Below, piece by piece: positions 1-5,470 of a stretch of DNA of 6,798 bases. Below the pieces are notes generated by a model that worked only from the letters and a program-made list of their open reading frames with translations, was not told where the DNA came from and did not search any database. The stretch covers positions 1-6,798 of the forward strand of contig DAOWGJ010000140.1 in NCBI GenBank assembly GCA_030637505.1. The letters are read 5' to 3'. How positions within the stretch are numbered: position 1 is the stretch's first letter; every line of letters starts with the position of its first letter. Both the position numbers and the translations under genes were made by a program. This DNA is from Holophagae bacterium. Its GTDB lineage: Bacteria > Acidobacteriota > Thermoanaerobaculia > Thermoanaerobaculales > Sulfomarinibacteraceae.

Positions 1-63
1 CCAGTGCATGCATCACGGCAGTCTTCCAATGGAGTTGTGAGGTTGTGATCAGTGGCACCCATC
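1..63. repeat. 63-bp dispersed repeat, copy A (left edge may be cut by the window)
   Basis: Positions 1-63 are identical, base for base, to 1906-1968. The right end is TGATCAGTGGCACCCATC, which is the terminal motif of the candidate mobile element described at 1508-1968. To the right the two copies diverge at once (position 64 is A, position 1969 is C), so this end is a real repeat boundary. The left boundary cannot be seen because the window starts here. The copy lies 48 bp downstream of the stop codon of the membrane-protein gene. It may be the right end of a second, mostly unseen copy of the element. Confidence 0.9.
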
Positions 64-111
64 AGCTGTTCCCGATGTCCTCGGTCGAATCCCTTGGTCG
101 TCGGTCACTCT

Positions 112-1440
112 CTATTGAGAGATCGAGGCGCAGATCCAACGCCACATCCTGGAAAAGAGCGCCGAGTACAGCACGATCCACACCGGCATCGCCGGCAGGA
201 TCAACCGATCGCCCTGACTGAAGCTCAACCCGGAAACCAGAAGCAATGAGTATGTGAGCGCCGCCAGAAGCACCAAGAGAGACCGATCGGACTCACGACC
301 GGCGATGACCGCCAGCGAAAACACCCAGAGTGGAAGAAACGCAAGGTGAATCCACGAAAAAACCCAATTCACGGCCCCTGAAATCCGGGTCAGGCGTCTT
401 GCCGGCGTCCTGTCGTCGACGACCGATGGCGGGTGTCGCGTAAAGCTCGACTGGGTCCGCCAGTTTTTGTCCCAGATCGTGGTCTTGAGAACCTTCAGTG
501 TCGCTACGGGGTTGTGGACCAGATACCTCACCTTGTCGCGCACGGTCGGGTAGGCGGCCTCGGCTCGCTTGGCTCGCTCGTCGCCGTGAACGAGGAACGT
601 TCCCGATGTGGCGGTTCCATACACCGCAGGGAAGATGCGCCCTTCGATGGCAATCCTGCCGGCCACCGAGATGACGGCATTTCCTGTCAACACCCGGGTC
701 AATGCCAGCTGGACGAAGATAGGACTGGCCAAGATCAAAAGAAAGCCGATCTTCGCCACCGACCGCCGGATGGTTCCAGGACCATCGTCTCTGTGTTCGT
801 CGTCTCGGCGAATCGCCCGCCACCCCGACCAAAGAGCAACCACGGCCAGGAACAACCAATAGATCAAGACCGCCGGCTTCGTGCACACGGCAAGCGAGAT
901 CGAGAATCCTGCTCCGAATCGATCCCAGACCGATCTCTCCTTGGTCGACAGCAGGCGAACCAGAAAGAAAAGATGGACCGACAGGAGGAAAATCGCCAAG
1001 GTCTCGGTCAGCGCGTGAAACGCGATGAGCCCGAACGTGAGGTTGGTAACGAGCAGGCAAGTGGCCACCATCGCGATGATGGAACTCCTGGCCATTCTGC
1101 GTGCTGAGAGAAACACGAGGGCGGTCGAGAAGGCGTTCAGGAAAAGCTGCAGCAGGGCGATGCCGTAGTCACCCACGAACACCCTGAAACCAAGAAACGT
1201 GGGGTAGACGAACGGCCGAAGCAGAAACATCCTGGTATTGACACCGTCGTCCTGTCTCCAGATCCATTCTGCCAGGGAGAGATAGCCTCGACTGTCCGAA
1301 GTCGAGAAGATGACCTGATCGAACGCAGACAGAACCCCGAGCCGGGACGCAACGGCGACGGCGAAGACGATTTGCGCGGCCGCCAGAACCACCGATAAAA
1401 TGGTGTGACGCGGTACCGGATGAAGAACTGATGGTGCCAT
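112..1440 (-). CDS. Multi-pass membrane protein, probable GT-C type glycosyltransferase
   Basis: This encodes a 442-residue integral membrane protein with about ten hydrophobic segments, roughly at 13-33, 88-112, 120-141, 144-163, 175-207 (perhaps two), 228-251, 357-382 and three more near the C-terminus. A soluble stretch lies at about 255-350. After the first membrane segment comes an outward loop with SDSRGYLSLAEWI (Asp49, Tyr53). An acidic residue in this loop is typical of GT-C enzymes (PMT/ArnT/GT39-like), which move sugars from polyprenyl-phosphate donors outside the membrane. The assignment rests on this topology and loop; no diagnostic motif fixes donor or acceptor. The ATG at 1440 gives a sensible N-terminus just ahead of the first membrane helix, but no Shine-Dalgarno sequence precedes it (GATCAAACGC before ATG). 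It has no partner gene here; the next gene on the same strand ends 586 bp upstream, so it is probably transcribed alone. It could also be an uncharacterised membrane protein of similar topology. Confidence 0.75.
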   Translation of the reverse strand: MAPSVLHPVPRHTILSVVLAAAQIVFAVAVASRLGVLSAFDQVIFSTSDSRGYLSLAEWIWRQDDGVNTRMFLLRPFVYPTFLGFRVFVGDYGIALLQLFLNAFSTALVFLSARRMARSSIIAMVATCLLVTNLTFGLIAFHALTETLAIFLLSVHLFFLVRLLSTKERSVWDRFGAGFSISLAVCTKPAVLIYWLFLAVVALWSGWRAIRRDDEHRDDGPGTIRRSVAKIGFLLILASPIFVQLALTRVLTGNAVISVAGRIAIEGRIFPAVYGTATSGTFLVHGDERAKRAEAAYPTVRDKVRYLVHNPVATLKVLKTTIWDKNWRTQSSFTRHPPSVVDDRTPARRLTRISGAVNWVFSWIHLAFLPLWVFSLAVIAGRESDRSLLVLLAALTYSLLLVSGLSFSQGDRLILPAMPVWIVLYSALFSRMWRWICASISQ

Positions 1441-1480
1441 GCGTTTGATCGAACTCTAACAGACAGGGAGCTCTCCGAGA

Positions 1481-1500
1481 AATTCATAAAGAATTCATAA
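1481..1500. repeat. Short AT-rich direct repeat upstream of the membrane-protein gene
   Basis: AATTCATAA occurs at 1481-1489 and again at 1492-1500, 11 bp apart (one helical turn), in an AT-rich patch 41-60 bp before the ATG at 1440. Read on the minus strand this is TTATGAATT twice. The position fits a promoter or a binding site for a regulator, but no convincing -35/-10 pair could be assigned, so the role is open. Confidence 0.35.
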
Positions 1501-1507
1501 GTAAATT

Positions 1508-1541
1508 TGCATGGGTGCCACTGATCAGTGGCACCCATGCA
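1508..1541. repeat. 34-bp perfect palindrome at the left end of the candidate element
   Basis: Seventeen bases on each side of the centre at 1524/1525 are exactly complementary; the centre is CACTGATCAGTG. The palindrome contains the terminal motif in both orientations (ATGGGTGCCAC and GTGGCACCCAT). As single-stranded DNA or RNA it could fold into a 15-bp stem with a GATC loop. No T-run follows on either strand, so it is not a standard intrinsic terminator. It lies 67 bp upstream of the membrane-protein start codon. Confidence 0.9.
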
Positions 1542-1546
1542 CCCAT
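1531..1546. repeat. Tandem 8-mer GCACCCAT x2
   Basis: GCACCCAT occurs at 1531-1538 and directly again at 1539-1546. The first copy is part of the 34-bp palindrome and the second extends it. This looks like local slippage or duplication of the terminal motif. Confidence 0.6.
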
Positions 1547-1558
1547 GCTCAAGCAGAA

Positions 1559-1585
1559 GATCCGAAACGGCAGGGGTTTCGGATC
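1559..1585. repeat. Hairpin-forming inverted repeat, 10-bp arms, 7-nt loop
   Basis: GATCCGAAAC at 1559-1568 is perfectly complementary to GTTTCGGATC at 1576-1585, with the loop GGCAGGG between them. It is inside the candidate element, just after the left palindrome. No T-rich tail follows on either strand, so a terminator role is unsupported. Confidence 0.8.
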
Positions 1586-1660
1586 ATGGGAAGAGTGATA
1601 CCCCTGCGGCGAGCAAGCAGAGACCGAGTCTTCGCCAACGCCGGAGGCCGCCGAGGTCAT

Positions 1661-1711
1661 TTTCCTCAAGGGCCGTGCTCCCCCGTCCTCGATGAGTCAC
1701 CCTTGAGGAAA
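1661..1711. repeat. Inverted repeat, 12-bp perfect arms, 27-nt loop
   Basis: TTTCCTCAAGGG at 1661-1672 is perfectly complementary to CCCTTGAGGAAA at 1700-1711. The 27-base spacer is GC-rich and includes GCTCCCCCGTCCTCG. This is the second long internal stem of the candidate element and could be part of a folded RNA or of a DNA structure recognised by a transposase. Confidence 0.75.
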
Positions 1712-1721
1712 TTGCACCCAG

Positions 1722-1744
1722 CGGGAGTGCCGAAGGCGCTCCCG
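1722..1744. repeat. Compact hairpin, 10-bp stem with GAA loop
   Basis: CGGGAGTGCC at 1722-1731 pairs with GGCGCTCCCG at 1735-1744 around a three-base GAA loop. One pair is T opposite G, which would be a G-U wobble in a plus-strand RNA but a mismatch-type A-C pair in the opposite transcript. That favours plus-strand transcription if the structure is an RNA. Confidence 0.6.
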
Positions 1745-1905
1745 AAGGCCGGTGATAATTCTCAAAGCCAGAGCCACGGACCGCGTTGGGAAACAGCGGC
1801 AGGTGCAGTCGGCAAGAACCAAGGGGATGGCTCCCCCACAGCTAGGACCACCCGTTCGCCATAACATCGGGAAGGTCGGACCAGACACCGATGCTATCGT
1901 CGTTC

Positions 1906-1968
1906 CCAGTGCATGCATCACGGCAGTCTTCCAATGGAGTTGTGAGGTTGTGATCAGTGGCACCCATC
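1906..1968. repeat. 63-bp dispersed repeat, copy B
   Basis: Identical over all 63 bases to positions 1-63. The right end carries TGATCAGTGGCACCCAT (1951-1967), the inverted partner of the left terminus at 1511-1527. It lies 58 bp downstream of the stop codon of the large secreted-protein gene, much as copy A lies 48 bp downstream of the membrane-protein stop. Both copies have the same orientation. Confidence 0.95.
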
Positions 1969-1999
1969 CATCGTGGTGGCACCCATCGTGGCACCCATC
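1957..1999. repeat. Array of the 12-mer GTGGCACCCATC (three copies)
   Basis: GTGGCACCCATC occurs at 1957-1968, 1976-1987 and 1988-1999; the last two are directly adjacent, and the 7-base spacer CATCGTG separates the first from them. The same 12-mer is at 52-63, and its first 11 bases are in the palindrome at 1528-1538. The array extends the right end of the candidate element towards the stop codon at 2027. It looks like repeated insertion or slippage at the element terminus. Confidence 0.85.
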
Positions 2000-2026
2000 C
2001 GTTTTAGGAGACAGGGATGGCCCGGC

Positions 2027-5000
2027 CTACTGCACCAGAGCCACCGTCGTGGGATCGTTGGTCCGGTTGTCAACGACCGAGGCGAGCACGATGATCGCCT
2101 CGCCGGATTCCAGCGTAACTCGGGCGAATCCCTGATCGAGGTCGGTCAAACCGGCCGCCTCAACAAACGGCCGCACTTCGAGGCGCCACTCGCCGGGTGC
2201 GAGTTCGACGGAGTACCCAGCGACCTTGTCTCCAACACCGGTAAAGAGCTCGAGCCCGACGGTGGCTTCGGAGGTTGAGAGGTTGGTAAATCCGATGTTC
2301 GTTCTGAAATCTTGGTTTTCGGCCAGACCCAGGAGATAGCCGGATTCCTCGATGTGTAAAGCGACCTCGGAATGAACTCCGGGGTGACTCTGACCGTAGG
2401 TTCCCTCCGAAGATTGGTTGTAGGTCCGAGACGAGACAACCATCGGCTGTGTACTGATGACTTCCAGTGCTCCGGAGCCGGAGACACCGAAGGAGTCAAC
2501 AATATCCCCCAGAACTTCTTGAACTCCGGGTCCAATGATCTCCTGCAAGGTCAGGGGGCCTTCACTGCCGTAGTAACGAAGGGTGATCGGGGCGGTCTGC
2601 TTTCCCACATTCAGCACCGCCACATCGGACCGCCATTGGCTTTGGTGGAGCCCCGGCACGTGGGTCACCTCAGGTATCCAATTGGGACTTCCATCTGATG
2701 CCGGCGGCCGCGCCATATTGATGCTGGTCGGGTCTCCACTGATATTGTCGACGACCGACGCCAGTGCCACGATGCCTTCCCCATCCTGAACCTTTACCCT
2801 AGCCCACCCGTCCGAAAGGTCGGATATTCCGGCCTCCTCCCAGTATGGCCGGACCTCGAGGCGCCATTCCCCCGGCTGCAGCGGGATTGCCAACGTCGCC
2901 AGCAGGGTCCCGAGACCGTCGAAGAGTTCAAGATTCACGGTCCCGGGTGTTTCCCCGATGTTCACCATGCCGATATTGGTACGGAAACCCTCATCTTCAG
3001 CAAGTTGTGGGAGCACGGCCGATTCTCCGAGAAGGAGTGCTTGATAGATATCAGTGGCGGGATAACTCTGTCCGAAGGTGCCGCCTCCTGAGACGTTGTA
3101 GGTCCTCGATGCAGCAAAAAGAACCGCGTCGGAAATAATCTCCAGTGCTCCGGAGCCGTTGCCCCCGAGTAAGTCGACAACATCGGTAAATGCCACCTGT
3201 GAATTCGCTGCCAAGGCGTAGGAGCCTTCGATGGGCCCAGAATCCCCGTGGAATTTCAGAGCGACCGTTGTGTTTTCATCGCCCGGATTGAGCACCCACA
3301 CGTCAGATCGCCAGGAACTGCTGTTCAAGCCCGGCGCGTGGGTGACGACCGGCACCCACAGCGGCCGGCCCGGCAGCGTGAGGACCTGCACACCCGCCCC
3401 GTAGCTGCCGGCATACACGGTGCGCCCATCGACCGGATCAAGCACCACTGCCTCGACCCAGGCAGACGTACGCCAGATCCCCGCGGCGCTCCAGCCGGCG
3501 CCGCCGTCGTCCGAGCGAAACACACCGGAACCGCCGGCGTAGATCAAGGAAGGGTTCACCGGATCGAAGACCAGGCTGTCGGGAGCACGGCTAGGGAGAC
3601 CCGAATCGGCTTCAGCCCAGTTTTGGCCCCCGTCAGTCGTCTTGAAGACGCTTGCGACCAATCCCGCATAGGCGGTGTCGGGATCGACGGGGTCGACCGC
3701 AAGGGAGCGTATGCGGCCGGCATCCAGCCCGGTGCCCGCTGCATGCCAACTCAACCCGCCGTCATCGGACCTGAATATCCCCTCGTCGTTGGTCCCTGCA
3801 TACGCCCGTGTCGAATCCGAGAGGCTCATGACGACCTCCAGGACCCAGAGGTCCAAGAGGCCGGAGTTTGCGGCGCTCCATGAGACAGCTCCATCCGTGC
3901 TCCGGAACACACCATCGTCAGTTCCCGCAAGGATTATCCCAGGGGTCGGTCCACCGACACTGAGCGCGTTCACCCTTGAGGAGGGAAAGAGCCCTCCGCT
4001 CGCTTCCATCCAGGAAACTCCGCCGTTGACCGTGCGATAGAGGCCGCGCAACGTGCCGGCGTAGACGGTGTCTGGGTCAAAGGGGTCCGCGGCAAGCGCT
4101 GGAACGGATCCGTGGCTGAGACCGGAACTTACACGGGCCCATGACAGACCGCGATTGTCGCTGCGGTAGATTCCCGCCCCCAAGAGCCCCGCATACACCG
4201 TGGCCGGGTGCGCTTTGGGCACCGCCAGCGAGACAATTTGGCTCGCGACAAGGCCGGCGCTTGAACCCTTCCAGTGAGCACCCCCATCGGTCGATCGAAA
4301 GACTCCGGCCCCGTTGGTCCCTATCAACATGTTGACTGCGCCCTGTTGGTCGAGGGCGATCGCCGAGACGATATCAAAGGGCTGATCGACGACCTGCTCA
4401 AGCCAGGTCGCCCCGCCATCAGTACTGACCCACACGCCGCCCTCCGTGCCGGCGTAGATGGCATGAGGGGGTGCCGGATCGATGGCCAGGGCAGGCACGT
4501 AAGCGCCGCCGAGAGCGGTTCCCGCCGCCGTCCAGTCGGCCCCGCCATTGGCGGACACGAACACACCGCCGTTCCAGGTTCCTGCGTACAGGCGGTTGGA
4601 ATCCGCCGGATCGATCACGATGCAGTAGACCACGCTCCCGGAGAGCCCATTGGCGGCCTCGGTCCAGTTGGAGCCTCCATCCAATGTCTTGTAAATTCCA
4701 TGGCTTTGCGTCCCCGCATACACGACCTCCGGTTTAGCGGACTCAGCAGCCAGGGCGTTGACAACATTGACCTCCATGCCTGTATTGGCCGGTACCCAAG
4801 TGTCCCCGCCATCGGTGCTCCTGAAAACACCATTCCGGGTACCCGCAAGCATGTTCTGCTGAGCCGAGACCGGAATGACCAGAGTTTGTACCCACTCGGA
4901 AGAGAGTTCAGAGCCCACCGCGGTCCAGGTCGCCCCGCCGTCGTGGCTGGAGTAGAGGCCGTTTGCGGCCCCCGCGTAGATCGATGAATGGTCCGCCGGA

Positions 5001-5269
5001 TCGAAGATGATCACCGATACCGTTGCCGGGAGACCGGAAAGCGGGCTCCAACTTATGCCGGCGTTTGTGCTCTTAAAGGCGCCGCCACTCCAGGTTCCCC
5101 CATACACGACCTCGGTGTCATCCGGGTCGGTTGCCAATGTCCTCATATACCCGGCACCGGGCCCTGTTGCATTCCACTCGCCGACAGAGGCTGCGGATCC
5201 TGCCGGGATCGCGAGCACAACAGCCATCACCACGAACGACAACACACTTATTGAAACCGACACTTTCAT
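2027..5269 (-). CDS. Exported Asp-box (BNR) beta-propeller protein with duplicated C-terminal module
   Basis: This encodes 1080 residues. Residues 1-27 form a signal peptide (MK, then a hydrophobic core, then AGSAAS), so the protein is exported. Residues about 29-636 carry 13 Asp-box type repeats every 42-47 residues, such as STDGGATW, SDDGGLSW and SHDGGATW, usually preceded by YAGT and followed by a Gly-rich turn. Such repeats fold into beta-propellers (sortilin, sialidase and GH74 families); 13 blades would fit two propellers. No catalytic residues could be assigned. Residues 638-857 and 864-1080 are two tandem copies of one module, both beginning W(V/I)P.VTH.PGL and containing WRSDV, SGALE(I/V)IS, SRTYN, FRTNIG, PGEWRLEVRP and ASVVDN. 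No cell-wall sorting or anchor signal ends the protein. The ATG at 5269 is chosen because it starts the signal peptide and has AAGGGGG 7 bases upstream; the upstream TTG at 5374 overlaps the promoter -35. The substrate or partner is unknown; surface binding is likely. Confidence 0.9.
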   Translation of the reverse strand: MKVSVSISVLSFVVMAVVLAIPAGSAASVGEWNATGPGAGYMRTLATDPDDTEVVYGGTWSGGAFKSTNAGISWSPLSGLPATVSVIIFDPADHSSIYAGAANGLYSSHDGGATWTAVGSELSSEWVQTLVIPVSAQQNMLAGTRNGVFRSTDGGDTWVPANTGMEVNVVNALAAESAKPEVVYAGTQSHGIYKTLDGGSNWTEAANGLSGSVVYCIVIDPADSNRLYAGTWNGGVFVSANGGADWTAAGTALGGAYVPALAIDPAPPHAIYAGTEGGVWVSTDGGATWLEQVVDQPFDIVSAIALDQQGAVNMLIGTNGAGVFRSTDGGAHWKGSSAGLVASQIVSLAVPKAHPATVYAGLLGAGIYRSDNRGLSWARVSSGLSHGSVPALAADPFDPDTVYAGTLRGLYRTVNGGVSWMEASGGLFPSSRVNALSVGGPTPGIILAGTDDGVFRSTDGAVSWSAANSGLLDLWVLEVVMSLSDSTRAYAGTNDEGIFRSDDGGLSWHAAGTGLDAGRIRSLAVDPVDPDTAYAGLVASVFKTTDGGQNWAEADSGLPSRAPDSLVFDPVNPSLIYAGGSGVFRSDDGGAGWSAAGIWRTSAWVEAVVLDPVDGRTVYAGSYGAGVQVLTLPGRPLWVPVVTHAPGLNSSSWRSDVWVLNPGDENTTVALKFHGDSGPIEGSYALAANSQVAFTDVVDLLGGNGSGALEIISDAVLFAASRTYNVSGGGTFGQSYPATDIYQALLLGESAVLPQLAEDEGFRTNIGMVNIGETPGTVNLELFDGLGTLLATLAIPLQPGEWRLEVRPYWEEAGISDLSDGWARVKVQDGEGIVALASVVDNISGDPTSINMARPPASDGSPNWIPEVTHVPGLHQSQWRSDVAVLNVGKQTAPITLRYYGSEGPLTLQEIIGPGVQEVLGDIVDSFGVSGSGALEVISTQPMVVSSRTYNQSSEGTYGQSHPGVHSEVALHIEESGYLLGLAENQDFRTNIGFTNLSTSEATVGLELFTGVGDKVAGYSVELAPGEWRLEVRPFVEAAGLTDLDQGFARVTLESGEAIIVLASVVDNRTNDPTTVALVQ

Positions 5270-5276
5270 TTTCTGA

Positions 5277-5283
5277 CCCCCTT
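5277..5283 (-). promoter_or_regulatory. Ribosome binding site that fixes the start of the secreted-protein gene
   Basis: On the minus strand AAGGGGG lies 7 bases before the ATG at 5269. It pairs along its whole length with the usual anti-Shine-Dalgarno sequence, with one G-U pair. This supports ATG 5269 over the TTG at 5374. Confidence 0.65.
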
Positions 5284-5326
5284 CACGTGCCAAACCACAG
5301 TGATCCACGCCTTGCAGAGTTTCTGA

Positions 5327-5341
5327 TTGAGTTGAACTCAA
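5327..5341. promoter_or_regulatory. Perfect 15-bp palindrome at the predicted transcription start (possible operator)
   Basis: TTGAGTT and AACTCAA are perfect 7-bp arms around one central base. On the minus strand the palindrome starts 4 bases after the predicted -10 (5346-5351), so it covers the expected start of transcription, where a repressor would block initiation. It is not an FNR/FixK box, which needs TTGA-N6-TCAA; here the spacer is N7. The regulator is unknown. Confidence 0.45.
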
Positions 5342-5345
5342 GTTA

Positions 5346-5374
5346 AATATGGTCCTCGACCCTTGATCTGTCAA
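5346..5374 (-). promoter_or_regulatory. Sigma70-like promoter of the secreted-protein gene
   Basis: On the minus strand TTGACA (5374-5369) is a perfect -35 box. It is followed by 17 bases and CATATT (5351-5346), a 4-of-6 match to the -10 box. Transcription would start near 5339, giving a leader of about 70 bases before the ATG at 5269. Around the -35 box CTTGA-N4-TCAAG (5362-5375) forms a short inverted repeat that could be a second regulator site. Confidence 0.55.
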
Positions 5375-5434
5375 GCCTCATCGTGCGCTGTGAAAGTGGA
5401 GTGCCGCGTCAACCAAAGATGGTCCTCACGACAC

Positions 5435-5470
5435 CTGAAATTTTCCCGCCACTCAGCTACCCTCCTCCCC
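5435..5470 (+). promoter_or_regulatory. Possible leaderless promoter of the P-type ATPase gene
   Basis: CTGAAA (5435-5440) matches the -35 consensus at 4 of 6 bases and is followed by 17 bases and TACCCT (5458-5463), a TANNNT-type -10 box. The predicted start of transcription, about 7 bases after the -10, falls on the GTG at 5471. This fits the absence of any Shine-Dalgarno sequence before that codon. The match is modest and unsupported by other evidence. Confidence 0.35.

Larger units (their letters stand above)
1508..1968. mobile_element. Candidate non-autonomous mobile element with 17-bp terminal inverted repeats (REP/MITE-like)
   Basis: ATGGGTGCCACTGATCA at 1511-1527 is perfectly inverted at 1951-1967. 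The right terminus is supported independently: the 63-bp copy at 1-63 stops matching exactly one base after the same motif. The element is about 460 bp and fills most of the gap between the two minus-strand genes. The interior holds three strong inverted repeats and no recognisable transposase. Small open frames in it (1511-1864 plus, 1697-1963 minus) show no family features and lack the HUH or tyrosine motifs of IS200-like enzymes. No target-site duplication is evident at the ends. Palindromic ends without a duplication resemble REP sequences mobilised by REP-associated tyrosine transposases, but this link is inference. Alternatives are a MITE of another family or a structured RNA locus. Confidence 0.5.

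Noticed and set aside
433..1107. 224-residue plus-strand open frame opposite the membrane-protein gene
   Set aside because: It is rich in Arg, Gly, Asp and Gln with no hydrophobic core or motif. The opposite strand gives a coherent membrane protein; this is a shadow frame of GC-rich DNA.
1559..1585. Intrinsic terminator
   Set aside because: The stem is strong, but no run of T follows on either strand.
1511..1963. Small frames in the intergenic element (1511-1864 plus, 1697-1963 minus, 1484-1669 minus)
   Set aside because: They start in or cross the palindromic ends, so near-identical MGATDQWHP N-termini appear on both strands. They lack ribosome binding sites, domains and transposase motifs.
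1957..1999. CRISPR array
   Set aside because: The repeats are 12 bases long and directly adjacent or 7 bases apart, with no spacer-sized unique segments and no cas genes.
3248..3883. 211-residue plus-strand open frame inside the secreted-protein gene
   Set aside because: Its apparent periodicity mirrors the Asp-box repeats on the other strand. No start signal or domain is visible.
4274..4987. 237-residue plus-strand open frame inside the secreted-protein gene
   Set aside because: It is the complement of the repeat region, and the minus frame is clearly the coding one.
5327..5341. FNR/FixK box linking the region to oxygen control of cbb3 oxidase assembly
   Set aside because: The spacing is TTGA-N7-TCAA rather than N6, and the site is placed for the opposite gene.
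5270..5374. 35-residue N-terminal extension of the secreted protein from TTG 5374
   Set aside because: It would place the signal peptide internally and its start codon overlaps the -35 box. ATG 5269 has a proper ribosome binding site.
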